This document shows positions 8,985-17,485 of a DNA stretch of 64,000 bases, piece by piece (the first letter of the stretch is position 1; the number at the start of each line of letters is the position of its first letter). The stretch lies in NCBI GenBank assembly GCA_015231885.1, contig JADGAT010000006.1, positions 13,123-77,122 on the forward strand, given 5' to 3'. A program made the translations under genes and the position numbers. Origin of the DNA: SAR324 cluster bacterium (GTDB lineage Bacteria; SAR324; NAC60-12). The notes beneath the pieces are model-generated. The model searched no databases, was not told where the DNA came from, and was given only the letters and a program-made list of their open reading frames with translations.

Positions 8985-9752
8985 ATGCCATTGAAACGAT
9001 TTCTTTTATGCCTGATACTTGCCTTTTCCATGATTTTACCCGTTTATGGGCAGGATGCAGCCGAAGAAGCTCCTGCCGAAGAAGCTCCTGCCGAAGAAGC
9101 TCCTGCTGAAGAAGCGGCTCCATCAGGTGGTGGAGGTGGCGGGTCTTCTGACATGCTCTATGAAGTGGGTGCCTTGTACACCCTCATGATTGGAGGGACA
9201 AGTGACACCGATGCGATTGGGATTGGAGAGGGAGAGGCATTTTTCCCACGCCTGGGGCTATTGTTTGGTTTTGATGGCTTTTCAATAGGAGGGGAATTGT
9301 TGATAGACACCTCTTTTACGGTGCAGGCAACAGGAGGACTTTCTTCAAGTGGTATTGCCGATTCAGAGTTGCAATTCAGCGGAATGACCTATTCTGCTTA
9401 CTTACAGCTGGATGATATGATTGGTGATGGTTTTGGCTTATATTTAGGCTATGGCCTCAATCAATTTGATGTGAGTAACAGCCTTTCCTCAACCACGTCA
9501 ACAGATGCTTCCAATGCAGGAATTGTTTTTGAGCAGGATATAAAAGCACAGTCGGGGACACAGATTATTATAGGAAGCCAAATGGAGATGGGTGAATCGG
9601 TATATTTGACAGCAGATCTTCGTATGATCATGGTTCCTGTAGAACTGACAACTCGCATACGGACCATTGGCACAAGCACCACCACTTCAACAGTTCAAGA
9701 CATTGATTTAGATTTCACTATTATTACTCTTGGAGCATCTTATAATTTTTAG
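8985..9752 (+). CDS. putative outer-membrane beta-barrel protein with acidic E-E-A-P repeat
   Basis: 255 residues. Residues 1-22 form a clear Sec signal peptide ending V-Y-G-Q. This is followed by a low-complexity linker of repeated A-E-E-A-P units (15-bp DNA repeat across about 9058-9118) and a poly-Gly stretch. The remainder is rich in alternating hydrophobic, Gly and aromatic residues and ends L-G-A-S-Y-N-F, a terminal Phe typical of outer-membrane barrels. I infer a small porin-like or OmpA-barrel-like protein; no named family is recognised. It is followed 41 bases later by the VWA membrane protein gene. Confidence 0.65.
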   Translation: MPLKRFLLCLILAFSMILPVYGQDAAEEAPAEEAPAEEAPAEEAAPSGGGGGGSSDMLYEVGALYTLMIGGTSDTDAIGIGEGEAFFPRLGLLFGFDGFSIGGELLIDTSFTVQATGGLSSSGIADSELQFSGMTYSAYLQLDDMIGDGFGLYLGYGLNQFDVSNSLSSTTSTDASNAGIVFEQDIKAQSGTQIIIGSQMEMGESVYLTADLRMIMVPVELTTRIRTIGTSTTTSTVQDIDLDFTIITLGASYNF

Positions 9753-9793
9753 AAACCTCCCAAGGACTCAACTCATTCCAATCAGACAATAGT

Positions 9794-11725
9794 ATGGGAA
9801 ATTGGCTGATTGCTGCGTGGGTAGTATTGTTGATTGCTACCCTGATCTACCAGTGGCAGCTTTATCAATCCAAACGATTCCGACTCGCTTATGCGGCGTT
9901 TCGTATCCTTTTCCTCATCAGTCTCCTGCTATTCTTCTTGAAGTCATCACCAGGAAGCCTCGTCGTGGCAAATCAGCATTTGTTTGTGCTCGTGGATACA
10001 AGCAAAAGCATGCAGTCTCAACTTGGCGACTTTACTCAGACCGCAAAACTTGAGGATGTGTTACCACCCAGAATTCATCATGCGATTGAGAATCATTATT
10101 CCGAATACCAACAGCATTACTTTGATTTACATCACCCAGAACAGTCCGAAAATATAACATTGCCAAAAAAATGGACTCTGGAATCGCCTATTTTAAAAAG
10201 AATTCTCCAATTTATTGAAAAAGCAGCCCCTCCGAAAAATAGCCGGATTTTGTTGATCAGCGATGGGAATGATACAGAATTTCCAAGCATTCCCCCAACA
10301 TTTGAGAGTAAGATAAAGCAGACCGGAATTCCGATTGATACGTTGGTTTTTTCATCTTTTGCGCATGATGAAGACGTCGCAATTCATTTTGTTCAGAACC
10401 CCCGTGTCGTCTTCAGTAAGCGTGCAAATACTCTTCAGGTGACTCTTTATTCCAATCTCCAAAAGTCGCAAACGACGAATTTGATTTTAACCGATGGGCA
10501 ATCTATTTTAGATAAAAAATCACTCGATCTGCCTGCAGGCGAGCATTCGACCCAAACAGAATTAGCCTGGACTCCTATTGAACGGGGCAGCTATCTGTTG
10601 TTTCTAAGATTGGCCCCTGTAAAACAAGATCAAAATCTTCACAATAATATTGCTTACATCCCTGTTATTGTGCGTCCCCACAAAACAAAAGTATTGCATA
10701 TTGCAGGGCGTCCCAGTTGGGACGTCAGGCAGGTGCGCTCCTTTTTAAAATCGGTACCTGCACTGGATTTGATTTCTTTTTATATTTTGAGAGATCCCTA
10801 TCGAGATGCTCAAACAGTTCCTCAAAGCGAGTTGGCCCTTATTCAATTTCCTGTCAAAGAACTTTTCCAAAAAGAATTGTTTAAATTTGATATAGTAATT
10901 TTTCATAATTTTTCCATACAAGCCTATCTGTTCAATCCTGAGTATCAACAGAGTTTTCAAAAATACCTTACCAGCGGCAAAAGGATCATTGTAATCGGGG
11001 GAGAACAGGCGATTGCCCAAACAAAATATCAACAGCTGTTCTTGAAAGAAAGTGCCGAGCACTTTCCACTCCAGTTTTATAATTTTGTTCCATTCTTTCC
11101 TCAAACAAGTGAACGATTATCCAGTGACTATCTTCGCTTGCATCCCTCCTTTCAGAGTGTGCATGAAGAGGATAGTTTGCCGACAGAGCCGCTCATCCGT
11201 CGAACCTATTCCGGACTAGGGCAGGTTGACTGGGTTATGACTCCTCTGCTTTGGAGAAAAAAATATATCCAGCAAGAGAATTTACTAGGACAGCCAGGAA
11301 ATTTTGCTGCATTTTGGCACACGATCCTTTATCAGACAGAATATGAAAAAATGAATGTTTTTCGTGATTTCCAACAAAGTTTGCCTTATACTACTGCAAA
11401 CTCAGTGAAGGGTTTTTTGTATTTGCCATCTCAAAAAAATATAACGGTAAAAAGTCTTCATCTACAAGTACTGGATCAACTACTCAATGTTGTGGTTTGG
11501 GATGATACTCTCTCTGTACAAAAAAATAGGGTACACCTCCAGCTGCCAAATTTATCTCCCAGTTTTTATAAAATGGAGCTATCATGCAACTGTCCAGAGA
11601 TGCCTGCAGTGACTCAAATGTTGACAATTGTTGATGACTGGTTGGAGCTGCGCACCGCTAAACCCCGTTTGGATTGGCTGCAACAGCTGGCTGAAATGAC
11701 GAATGGTCAAACGATTGATATATAA
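9794..11725 (+). CDS. membrane protein with von Willebrand factor A-like domain
   Basis: 643 residues. Two membrane segments at about 4-20 and 33-50 are followed by a VWA-like domain with a MIDAS-like D-T-S-K-S at 68-72 and I-L-L-I-S-D-G-N-D further on. The middle part contains H-I-A-G-R-P-S-W-D-V-R-Q-V-R, typical of large membrane VWA proteins with a class I glutamine-amidotransferase-like domain. The C-terminal part looks beta-rich. Such proteins resemble the BatA/aerotolerance and DUF4159 groups, but the exact role is unknown. Its TAA overlaps the start of the next gene (TAATG), indicating coupling to the lipoprotein behind it. Confidence 0.65.
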   Translation: MGNWLIAAWVVLLIATLIYQWQLYQSKRFRLAYAAFRILFLISLLLFFLKSSPGSLVVANQHLFVLVDTSKSMQSQLGDFTQTAKLEDVLPPRIHHAIENHYSEYQQHYFDLHHPEQSENITLPKKWTLESPILKRILQFIEKAAPPKNSRILLISDGNDTEFPSIPPTFESKIKQTGIPIDTLVFSSFAHDEDVAIHFVQNPRVVFSKRANTLQVTLYSNLQKSQTTNLILTDGQSILDKKSLDLPAGEHSTQTELAWTPIERGSYLLFLRLAPVKQDQNLHNNIAYIPVIVRPHKTKVLHIAGRPSWDVRQVRSFLKSVPALDLISFYILRDPYRDAQTVPQSELALIQFPVKELFQKELFKFDIVIFHNFSIQAYLFNPEYQQSFQKYLTSGKRIIVIGGEQAIAQTKYQQLFLKESAEHFPLQFYNFVPFFPQTSERLSSDYLRLHPSFQSVHEEDSLPTEPLIRRTYSGLGQVDWVMTPLLWRKKYIQQENLLGQPGNFAAFWHTILYQTEYEKMNVFRDFQQSLPYTTANSVKGFLYLPSQKNITVKSLHLQVLDQLLNVVVWDDTLSVQKNRVHLQLPNLSPSFYKMELSCNCPEMPAVTQMLTIVDDWLELRTAKPRLDWLQQLAEMTNGQTIDI

Positions 11726-12129
11726 TGGAACCATTGATGAATTGGATGAAAAAACGATCACTGGCAATACTGTGGATTAGCAGCTTGAGTATACTGTTCT
11801 TGGAGTCTTGTTTGCAAAGTGCCTTTGTCTTAACTGCGGAAGGAAAACAAGTTCAGCTATTTCATCACCCTGAAGAGTACCCTCAATGTATTTTCATTGA
11901 TTCTTTCCGTGCTATGACTTTGACAGGGCGCGACAATAGTTATCAGCAAGCTTTGATCAAAATAAAAAATAGAGTTGCTGTCTACGAAGGAAATCGTTTA
12001 AAAATCAGTACTTCAGATACTGATGATCTGGTCACCACAATTACTGGGGAAGGCTACCGATGTCCTGTGACGCCAGAGGGCAGCATTCAAGATGTATCGG
12101 TTGATTCTAAATACCAGATTACCCAATAA
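11725..12129 (+). CDS. DUF4156-like lipoprotein
   Basis: 134 residues from the first ATG, which overlaps the upstream stop. The ATG at 11746 (M-K-K-R-S) would give a more ordinary signal peptide. The hydrophobic stretch ends in a lipobox-like F-L-E-S-C, so the mature protein is probably a lipoprotein. The mature part (A-F-V-L-T-A-E-G-K-Q-V and later D-N-S-Y-Q-Q-A-L-I-K-I-K-N-R and G-E-G-Y-R-C) recalls the DUF4156/YjeI family of small outer-membrane lipoproteins of unknown function. That assignment is from memory of the pattern and is moderate. The carA gene follows after 30 bases. Confidence 0.6.
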   Translation: MEPLMNWMKKRSLAILWISSLSILFLESCLQSAFVLTAEGKQVQLFHHPEEYPQCIFIDSFRAMTLTGRDNSYQQALIKIKNRVAVYEGNRLKISTSDTDDLVTTITGEGYRCPVTPEGSIQDVSVDSKYQITQ

Positions 12130-12159
12130 TTTATAATACACGAATACAGATAGGAAGTG

Positions 12160-13254
12160 ATGACAGACGGAGTTTTAGTATTGAGTAATGGCAGACATTA
12201 CCATGGAAATTTACGCAGCGCATTGACTTCGGCTAGCGGCGAAGTTATTTTCAATACAGGAATGACCGGATATCAAGAAATTTTAACGGATCCTTCTTAT
12301 ACGGGGCAAATCGTAACAATGACCTATCCCCACATTGGTAATTATGGCATCAATATGGAGGATATGGAGTCAAATGATATTCATGTGTCAGGTTTAATTG
12401 TTAAGGAACTGAGTCATGTAACAAGTAATTGGCGAGCTGAAAAAAGTTTGGAAGATTGGCTTGGAGAGCATGGTATCCCGGTCTTAGAAGGAATTGATAC
12501 ACGGGCATTGGTCAAAACGATTCGCGAAGAAGGCGCATGTCCTGGAATTATTGCTCCTCTTGAGAAAGGAGATGTATCTTCCATAGAGGCACTACGGGAA
12601 AAAGCAATGAGTTTGCCTGTGATGGAGGGACAAAACCTGGCGAAGCGGGTCTCTACTCCAGAAAATTATACCTGGAAAAATGAAGGGAGTACGTCAAATT
12701 ATCGTGTAGTTGCCTATGATGTAGGAATTAAATATAATATTTTGCGCATGATGCTTCAGCAGGGCATTGAAGTGGTGGTTGTGCCTTATACAACTCCTGC
12801 TGAAAAAGTATTGGAATGGAAGCCTGATGGTGTTTTTATTTCCAATGGACCTGGTGACCCCGCCGTTGTTTATGAAAGCATACAGGCTGTCACTCAATTA
12901 CTTGGTAAAGTCCCTATTTTTGGAATATGCCTGGGGCATCAGATTCTTGCTTTAGCCTTGAACTGTCAAACATTCAAACTCAAATTTGGGCATCATGGGG
13001 GAAATCACCCAGTGATTGATTACAAAACAGAGAAAGTTGAAATCACCAGCCAGAACCATGGGTTTGCCGTAGAAGAAACATCGTTACCCTCCAGTGTCCA
13101 AGTAACACACCGTAACCTTAATGATCAAACTGTAGAGGGTATCGAATCGCTTGAATATCCGGCTTACTCGGTTCAGTACCACCCAGAAGCGGCACCAGGG
13201 CCGCATGATGCGCGTTATCTTTTCAATCGTTTTATTGAAATGATGGGCCAGTAG
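12160..13254 (+). CDS. carA: carbamoyl-phosphate synthase small subunit CarA
   Basis: 364 residues, typical of CarA. It supplies ammonia from glutamine to CarB for carbamoyl phosphate used in arginine and pyrimidine synthesis. The N-terminal CarA domain has F-N-T-G-M-T-G-Y-Q-E-I-L-T-D-P-S-Y. The C-terminal class I glutamine amidotransferase domain has I-S-N-G-P-G-D-P, the nucleophile cysteine in F-G-I-C-L-G-H-Q (about residue 257), and the catalytic H-P-E in V-Q-Y-H-P-E-A. A GTG at 12157 is in frame directly before the ATG at 12160; the AGGAAG just upstream fits the ATG better. No carB is in the window. Confidence 0.95.
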   Translation: MTDGVLVLSNGRHYHGNLRSALTSASGEVIFNTGMTGYQEILTDPSYTGQIVTMTYPHIGNYGINMEDMESNDIHVSGLIVKELSHVTSNWRAEKSLEDWLGEHGIPVLEGIDTRALVKTIREEGACPGIIAPLEKGDVSSIEALREKAMSLPVMEGQNLAKRVSTPENYTWKNEGSTSNYRVVAYDVGIKYNILRMMLQQGIEVVVVPYTTPAEKVLEWKPDGVFISNGPGDPAVVYESIQAVTQLLGKVPIFGICLGHQILALALNCQTFKLKFGHHGGNHPVIDYKTEKVEITSQNHGFAVEETSLPSSVQVTHRNLNDQTVEGIESLEYPAYSVQYHPEAAPGPHDARYLFNRFIEMMGQ

Positions 13255-13300
13255 ATTCAAATACATGAGACTTTTTCATTAGTTATCCAAAAAGTACCGA

Positions 13301-14662
13301 GTGAATCGAGTTTTAATCATCAGTCAATGGGAAATCAAAGAACAAATGGCTGGGCCTGCCATTCGCTGTTGGGAGATTTCCCGTGCCCTGGCACCACATG
13401 CAACGGTCACTTTAGCTGCTCCAAATGCTGTTCCAGCAGAACTTCAATCAACAAACACAGCAACTTGTCAACAGTATGATGATGAGACAATCCTGACTCT
13501 AGCAGGTTCTCATGATGTTCTTTTTATCCAAGGATTTTTGCTGGAACAGCATCCTGCTTTACAAAATCTTGAAAAAATTTTAATCGTTGACCTGTATGAT
13601 CCATTTCCTCTGGAATCTTTAGAAAACCCTCAAGAAGCAGAGCATGCGTTACAATGGCAGAGGCATTTAAATAATATCACGGCCTTGAGTCGACAAATCA
13701 TATTGGCGGACTATATGGTTTGTGCCAGTGAAAAGCAAAAGGATTACTGGCTGGGCTACCTGACGGCCTTGAACCGTGTCAATCCTTCCTCCTACCAACA
13801 AGGAGATTTCGGTCATTTGCTGGGAGTCGTACCATTTGGTATTTCAGATAAGCCCATTGTGACAGGGACAAAACGCTTACGAGGCGTGGAGGCTGGTTAT
13901 GGAATTGAAGATGATGATTTTGTACTATTGTGGGGAGGCGGCATTTGGGATTGGCTGGATCCACTCACGCCAATTCATGCGGTGGCTGAAATGACAAAAA
14001 CGGACGTGCCTGTTAAATTGTTTTTCCTGGGTGTGGCTCTGCCAGATACAGATCTTCCTCAAATGCAGATGGGACATAAAGCAATTTCTCTTGCAAAAGA
14101 ACTGGGAATTTATGAAAAACATGTCATTTTTAACCAGGAATGGGTTCCTTATGAAGAACGCCAATGTTTTTTAAATGAAGCCGATATTGGAATCAGTTGC
14201 CATTTTAACCATCTGGAAACACGCTTTTCGTTTCGAACCAGAGCTTTGGACTATTTTTGGGCAAAGCTTCCTATTATCACAACATGTGGGGATACCGTCG
14301 CTGACTGGACCGAACGATATGATGCTGGCATTGTGGTTGGATTTGAGTCAGTAGCGGATTGGGTTCAAGCCATTCAGGAATTGCAAATACCTTCAGTTTA
14401 CAAAAAGAAACAAAAAGGAGGGACGCAGCTGCAACAATCGTTAGAATGGGGCACTGTCGTTCAACCATTGATTGAATTTTGTCAAAACCCGATAGTTGCG
14501 GCAGACCGAACGGACCGGAAAACAATTCAACAAGCTTTTTTACTGAATTATTTTCCTCTGGTTGAACGAATGTATGGGAAGTGGAAACAGCATGGAGCAG
14601 TGGGGCTGCTGCAAAAAGTGCTGCAGCGTTTTTTAAGAATTGTGATTCCTCAAAGCAAATAA
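13301..14662 (+). CDS. glycosyltransferase, GT4-like
   Basis: 453 residues beginning with GTG. The fold order fits a GT-B glycosyltransferase. The N-terminal domain has the loop K-E-Q-M-A-G-P-A-I-R near 15-24, as in GT4 enzymes. The C-terminal domain has L-L-W-G-G-G-I-W-D-W near 210, V-P-Y-E-E-R near 290, and D-I-G-I-S-C-H-F-N-H-L-E-T-R-F-S-F-R-T-R as the donor-binding region. It is probably cytoplasmic and acts on cell-surface polysaccharide or lipopolysaccharide. Donor and acceptor are not predictable. There is no linked polysaccharide cluster, though a heptose phosphatase gene lies 1.5 kb downstream. Confidence 0.8.
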   Translation: MNRVLIISQWEIKEQMAGPAIRCWEISRALAPHATVTLAAPNAVPAELQSTNTATCQQYDDETILTLAGSHDVLFIQGFLLEQHPALQNLEKILIVDLYDPFPLESLENPQEAEHALQWQRHLNNITALSRQIILADYMVCASEKQKDYWLGYLTALNRVNPSSYQQGDFGHLLGVVPFGISDKPIVTGTKRLRGVEAGYGIEDDDFVLLWGGGIWDWLDPLTPIHAVAEMTKTDVPVKLFFLGVALPDTDLPQMQMGHKAISLAKELGIYEKHVIFNQEWVPYEERQCFLNEADIGISCHFNHLETRFSFRTRALDYFWAKLPIITTCGDTVADWTERYDAGIVVGFESVADWVQAIQELQIPSVYKKKQKGGTQLQQSLEWGTVVQPLIEFCQNPIVAADRTDRKTIQQAFLLNYFPLVERMYGKWKQHGAVGLLQKVLQRFLRIVIPQSK

Positions 14663-14717
14663 AATCTTGATTTGATGAAATCCACATGACCGTTTTTATG
14701 AGAATTTTAAGGATACT

Positions 14718-15650
14718 ATGCGAAGATATTTAATCATGCTGGTGATATTCCTTATATTGGGAAGTGAATTTTCTGTTTCCAGCTGCAAAGTTTGTCATGG
14801 CGATGACCAGGGAGACAGTAATGATGCTGCTCATTGTGATGGGAATTTGCTGAAAGATACATCTGATGATGACTCCGATACCGATAATGATATTCTAGAT
14901 TTGATTTCTAATCGAAGTAATATTCAGTATCCCAACTCAACTACTATTTCTAATGGAGACAAAACTTTTAAAATGTTTGTGACGGAAGTGACCAACACCC
15001 AGTATGCTTCCTTTCTCAAAGAAAAAAGTGCAAAAGCCAGTGAAAGTGGAGATGGAAACAGCAATGATTGTCATTTGGACAATGGAAAGGTGGCACTGTG
15101 CTATCAATTCACAGGAGAAGGGACTTCTGCAAAAAATTCAGACAATGAGGATGTCAAGGGCGGGAAAGCAAGAATTTTGGAAGCTAGTTACTCTGTTAGT
15201 CCTGATAATGCCGGTTCTCACCCGGTAACCTATGTCAGTTGGTATGCTGCTAAGGAATTTTGTGCGGCCATCGGCTGGAGACTCCCTACAGAAAACGAGT
15301 GGACAGCTGCTGCAGGAGACAGCGATTACCCATGGGGGGAAGCCGATCCCACATGTGATCTTGCTAATTTCGCATCAGAAGACAAAGATCATGGGTTTTG
15401 CGAGGGAGATACCGTGGATGTCGCCTCAGGAGAAGGAAGCACTGCAGAGGGGGTTCGGCATCTGGCAGGCAATGTCTTTGAATGGACCAATACTCAAGTT
15501 GCTGATGATGATAAAGAGGAAAATCAAAGGGATAGGATTGTTAAAGGTGGAGCATGGGACAGTTCTGAGAGTGCACTCAAAATCGAGGAAAAGAAATTTC
15601 TGCTTCCTACGAGTACGTTAGCCAATGTTGGCTTTCGATGTGTTGATTAA
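14718..15650 (+). CDS. SUMF1/formylglycine-generating-enzyme-like lipoprotein, probably non-catalytic
   Basis: 310 residues. The signal peptide ends in V-S-S-C (Cys23), so it is probably a lipoprotein. An acidic stretch (D-D-D-S-D-T-D-N-D near 52-60) is followed by a SUMF1/EgtB-type domain. Landmarks are F-V-T-E-V-T-N-T-Q-Y near 90, P-V-T-Y-V-S-W-Y-A-A-K-E-F-C, W-R-L-P-T-E-N-E-W, H-L-A-G-N-V-F-E-W and a final V-G-F-R-C-V-D. The R-I-V-K-G-G-A-W-D segment lacks the cysteine used by formylglycine-generating enzymes, so enzyme activity is doubtful. Related domains serve as binding or structural modules in exported proteins. Confidence 0.8.
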   Translation: MRRYLIMLVIFLILGSEFSVSSCKVCHGDDQGDSNDAAHCDGNLLKDTSDDDSDTDNDILDLISNRSNIQYPNSTTISNGDKTFKMFVTEVTNTQYASFLKEKSAKASESGDGNSNDCHLDNGKVALCYQFTGEGTSAKNSDNEDVKGGKARILEASYSVSPDNAGSHPVTYVSWYAAKEFCAAIGWRLPTENEWTAAAGDSDYPWGEADPTCDLANFASEDKDHGFCEGDTVDVASGEGSTAEGVRHLAGNVFEWTNTQVADDDKEENQRDRIVKGGAWDSSESALKIEEKKFLLPTSTLANVGFRCVD

Positions 15651-15672
15651 TTGCGTAAACAAAAAGAGGGGT

Positions 15673-16164
15673 ATGGGCAGATTGACTGATTTATTAAATA
15701 AACGAGGCCTTGTTGATATGGACATGGAAGAAAACTCAGGCCCGCAAAACTTGTCAACCACTCCTGTCATTCCTTTGGAAGAAAAGTTTATAAAAGAAAA
15801 TATGATTGACGAAATTAAAGAATTTTTACAAACTTCTTCTGCGGCATACCCCAGTAAAAAAAGGCTTTTTAATAAATTGCCCTCTATCGGCGGATTCTAT
15901 ATCCCTTCGGTGATGAATGGGCGGATCATAGAATGCTCCGATGCATCCTTCCAAAGAAAGGGGGAGGGCTTGGCCGTATACGCCAAGGCGTATGCCTTTG
16001 ATGGATACGAAGTGAAGTATCTGTTTTTTGATGCTGCAGACAATACCATACAAAAAGGAAAGTTTGATGAATTCCCTCGTGACGGGTTTGGGAGGTCAAT
16101 GGGACAATTGGGCTTTCAGGAAGATGTTTTATGCTGGGTGAAGAAAAACTTTGCGGAAGTGTAG
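15673..16164 (+). CDS. hypothetical protein
   Basis: 163 residues from the ATG at 15673, which has an AAGAGGGG ribosome site. The open frame continues upstream to 15625 but would then overlap the previous gene and begin with an unlikely sequence. The protein is soluble, with no signal peptide. The C-terminal half (about 70-160) looks like a compact alpha/beta domain. No family is recognised. It follows the SUMF1-like gene by 22 bases and is convergent with the gmhB-like gene, whose stop is 17 bases away. Confidence 0.65.
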   Translation: MGRLTDLLNKRGLVDMDMEENSGPQNLSTTPVIPLEEKFIKENMIDEIKEFLQTSSAAYPSKKRLFNKLPSIGGFYIPSVMNGRIIECSDASFQRKGEGLAVYAKAYAFDGYEVKYLFFDAADNTIQKGKFDEFPRDGFGRSMGQLGFQEDVLCWVKKNFAEV

Positions 16165-16181
16165 TCTTCATTCCAAATGGG

Positions 16182-16751
16182 CTATTGTGTTTCCAGGAGA
16201 TTCACAGCACCTTGCAGATTTTCCGCCCAACTGTCAGGATGGCATGGGCACTTTCCATCTTGGCCGCCATGTCCTGTTCTAACCCCAATTGATCGCATCC
16301 CTAAACGTTTTGCAGCTTCGAAATCTGAAGTAGTATCCCCAATAAATATCGATTTTTTAAAATCTATATTATATCGCTGTGCTGCCTGCTTGAACAAAAG
16401 TGTGCCTGGTTTTCGGCATTCACATGGATGACACAACGCTTTGCTCCATCCTTCTTCCCAGTGAGGATAGTGTGGGCAATAAAACAGGTCATCAATATGT
16501 GCTCCTAGGTTTTCCAGATGTCGGCTTAACTTCAAACAAATTTGTTCAAATACTTCTTGACTGAGCTGCTTTCTGGCAATTGCGGCCTGGTTGGTTATCA
16601 CAATACACAGCTTTTTTTGTTGATTGATACGTTGAATTGCTTCCAAACTCCCGGGAATGAATAGCAGCTGCTCCGGCGTCAAAATAGGCCCGGGTTCTTC
16701 ATTGATGACTCCATCACGATCTAAAAATATGGTTTCTTGAATCATATCCAT
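16182..16751 (-). CDS. gmhB: D-glycero-D-manno-heptose 1,7-bisphosphate 7-phosphatase-like HAD phosphatase
   Basis: 189 residues, the usual GmhB length. HAD motif I is F-L-D-R-D-G-V-I-N-E, motif II is I-T-N-Q-A near residue 52, and motif III/IV are K-K-S-I-F-I-G-D-T-T-S-D-F-E-A-A. The zinc loop typical of GmhB is present as C-P-H-Y-P-H followed by C-H-P-C-E-C. The enzyme removes the C7 phosphate of heptose bisphosphate in ADP-heptose synthesis for lipopolysaccharide core. The related histidinol-phosphate phosphatase (HisB-N) shares these motifs and cannot be excluded, especially as histidine genes are scattered here. Confidence 0.8.
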   Translation of the reverse strand: MDMIQETIFLDRDGVINEEPGPILTPEQLLFIPGSLEAIQRINQQKKLCIVITNQAAIARKQLSQEVFEQICLKLSRHLENLGAHIDDLFYCPHYPHWEEGWSKALCHPCECRKPGTLLFKQAAQRYNIDFKKSIFIGDTTSDFEAAKRLGMRSIGVRTGHGGQDGKCPCHPDSWAENLQGAVNLLETQ

Positions 16752-16847
16752 TAATTTTGATTGGATTTTTTTGATAGAAGCTCCTCACAGAAGAGCGCTT
16801 CATCTATCTGGTCAGGTATATATTTATGAATAGGAATGTGCAACTTA

Positions 16848-17003
16848 GAAATGCTCAAACAATAACTTAGCAAATCTACTTGTCTTTTCAACGATCTTCT
16901 GCGTTGCTTTATCATTTACATAGCAAGCTATGCGACCGATAAAACGCCTTGAACCTCGATGAAAATCCTGCGTAACTTTCACATGTTATTATTTTCGCCT
17001 TCC
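16848..17003 (+). mobile_element. family-1 miniature hairpin element, copy C
   Basis: 156-bp copy in the 389-bp divergent region between the gmhB-like gene and the STAS gene. The left end is GAAATGC, one change from GGAATGC; the right end is GCCTTCC. It is flanked by exact direct TTA at 16845-16847 and 17004-17006. It retains the central CATAGCAAGCTATG palindrome. Unlike copies A and B it does not touch a gene end, but it lies upstream of both divergent genes and could affect their expression. The rest of this intergenic region shows nothing recognisable. Confidence 0.85.
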
Positions 17004-17140
17004 TTAGAAAATGCGAGTTAAGACAGTCCAAACTTTACTTTTTCCTATTAACAATTTAATTCTGGGGAATCACGATGTTTCGTGAAACCAGTTTGACAGA
17101 TACTTAAGCTACGTTACACTTTTCAAAAGCCTTAAGATTT

Positions 17141-17485
17141 ATGCCGATTACTCATAAAATTGAAAATAATATTTGTGTTGTTTCTATTGAGGGAGATTTT
17201 AATTTGTATTCTGCTACTGAAACCATAAATCATACTAAAACGATGGCTGAAGATGAGCAAATTCAGGGAATGATTCTCAATTTAAAAAAAGTACGCCATC
17301 TGGATTCAGAAGGAATAGGCATCATTGCATCACTGGCAAAACAGTTTCTGGGCCGTCAAAAAAAATTTACTCTCTGTGAATTTGGATGGGAAATCGCAAA
17401 TTTACTTACCATCTCGGGGTTAGATAAGGTCATTCCATTTTATTTTTCTGAAGAAGAAGCTTTGGTAGAAATACAAAAAAATTAG
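17141..17485 (+). CDS. STAS-domain protein, anti-sigma-factor antagonist type
   Basis: 114 residues, a single STAS domain like SpoIIAA/RsbV. The switch region reads H-L-D-S-E-G-I-G-I-I, placing the candidate phosphorylated serine at 56. Such proteins bind an anti-sigma factor or kinase when unphosphorylated. No serine kinase or phosphatase gene is adjacent. The stop codons of this gene and of the convergent 624-residue gene overlap by 4 bases. Upstream lies mobile element copy C. Confidence 0.85.
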   Translation: MPITHKIENNICVVSIEGDFNLYSATETINHTKTMAEDEQIQGMILNLKKVRHLDSEGIGIIASLAKQFLGRQKKFTLCEFGWEIANLLTISGLDKVIPFYFSEEEALVEIQKN

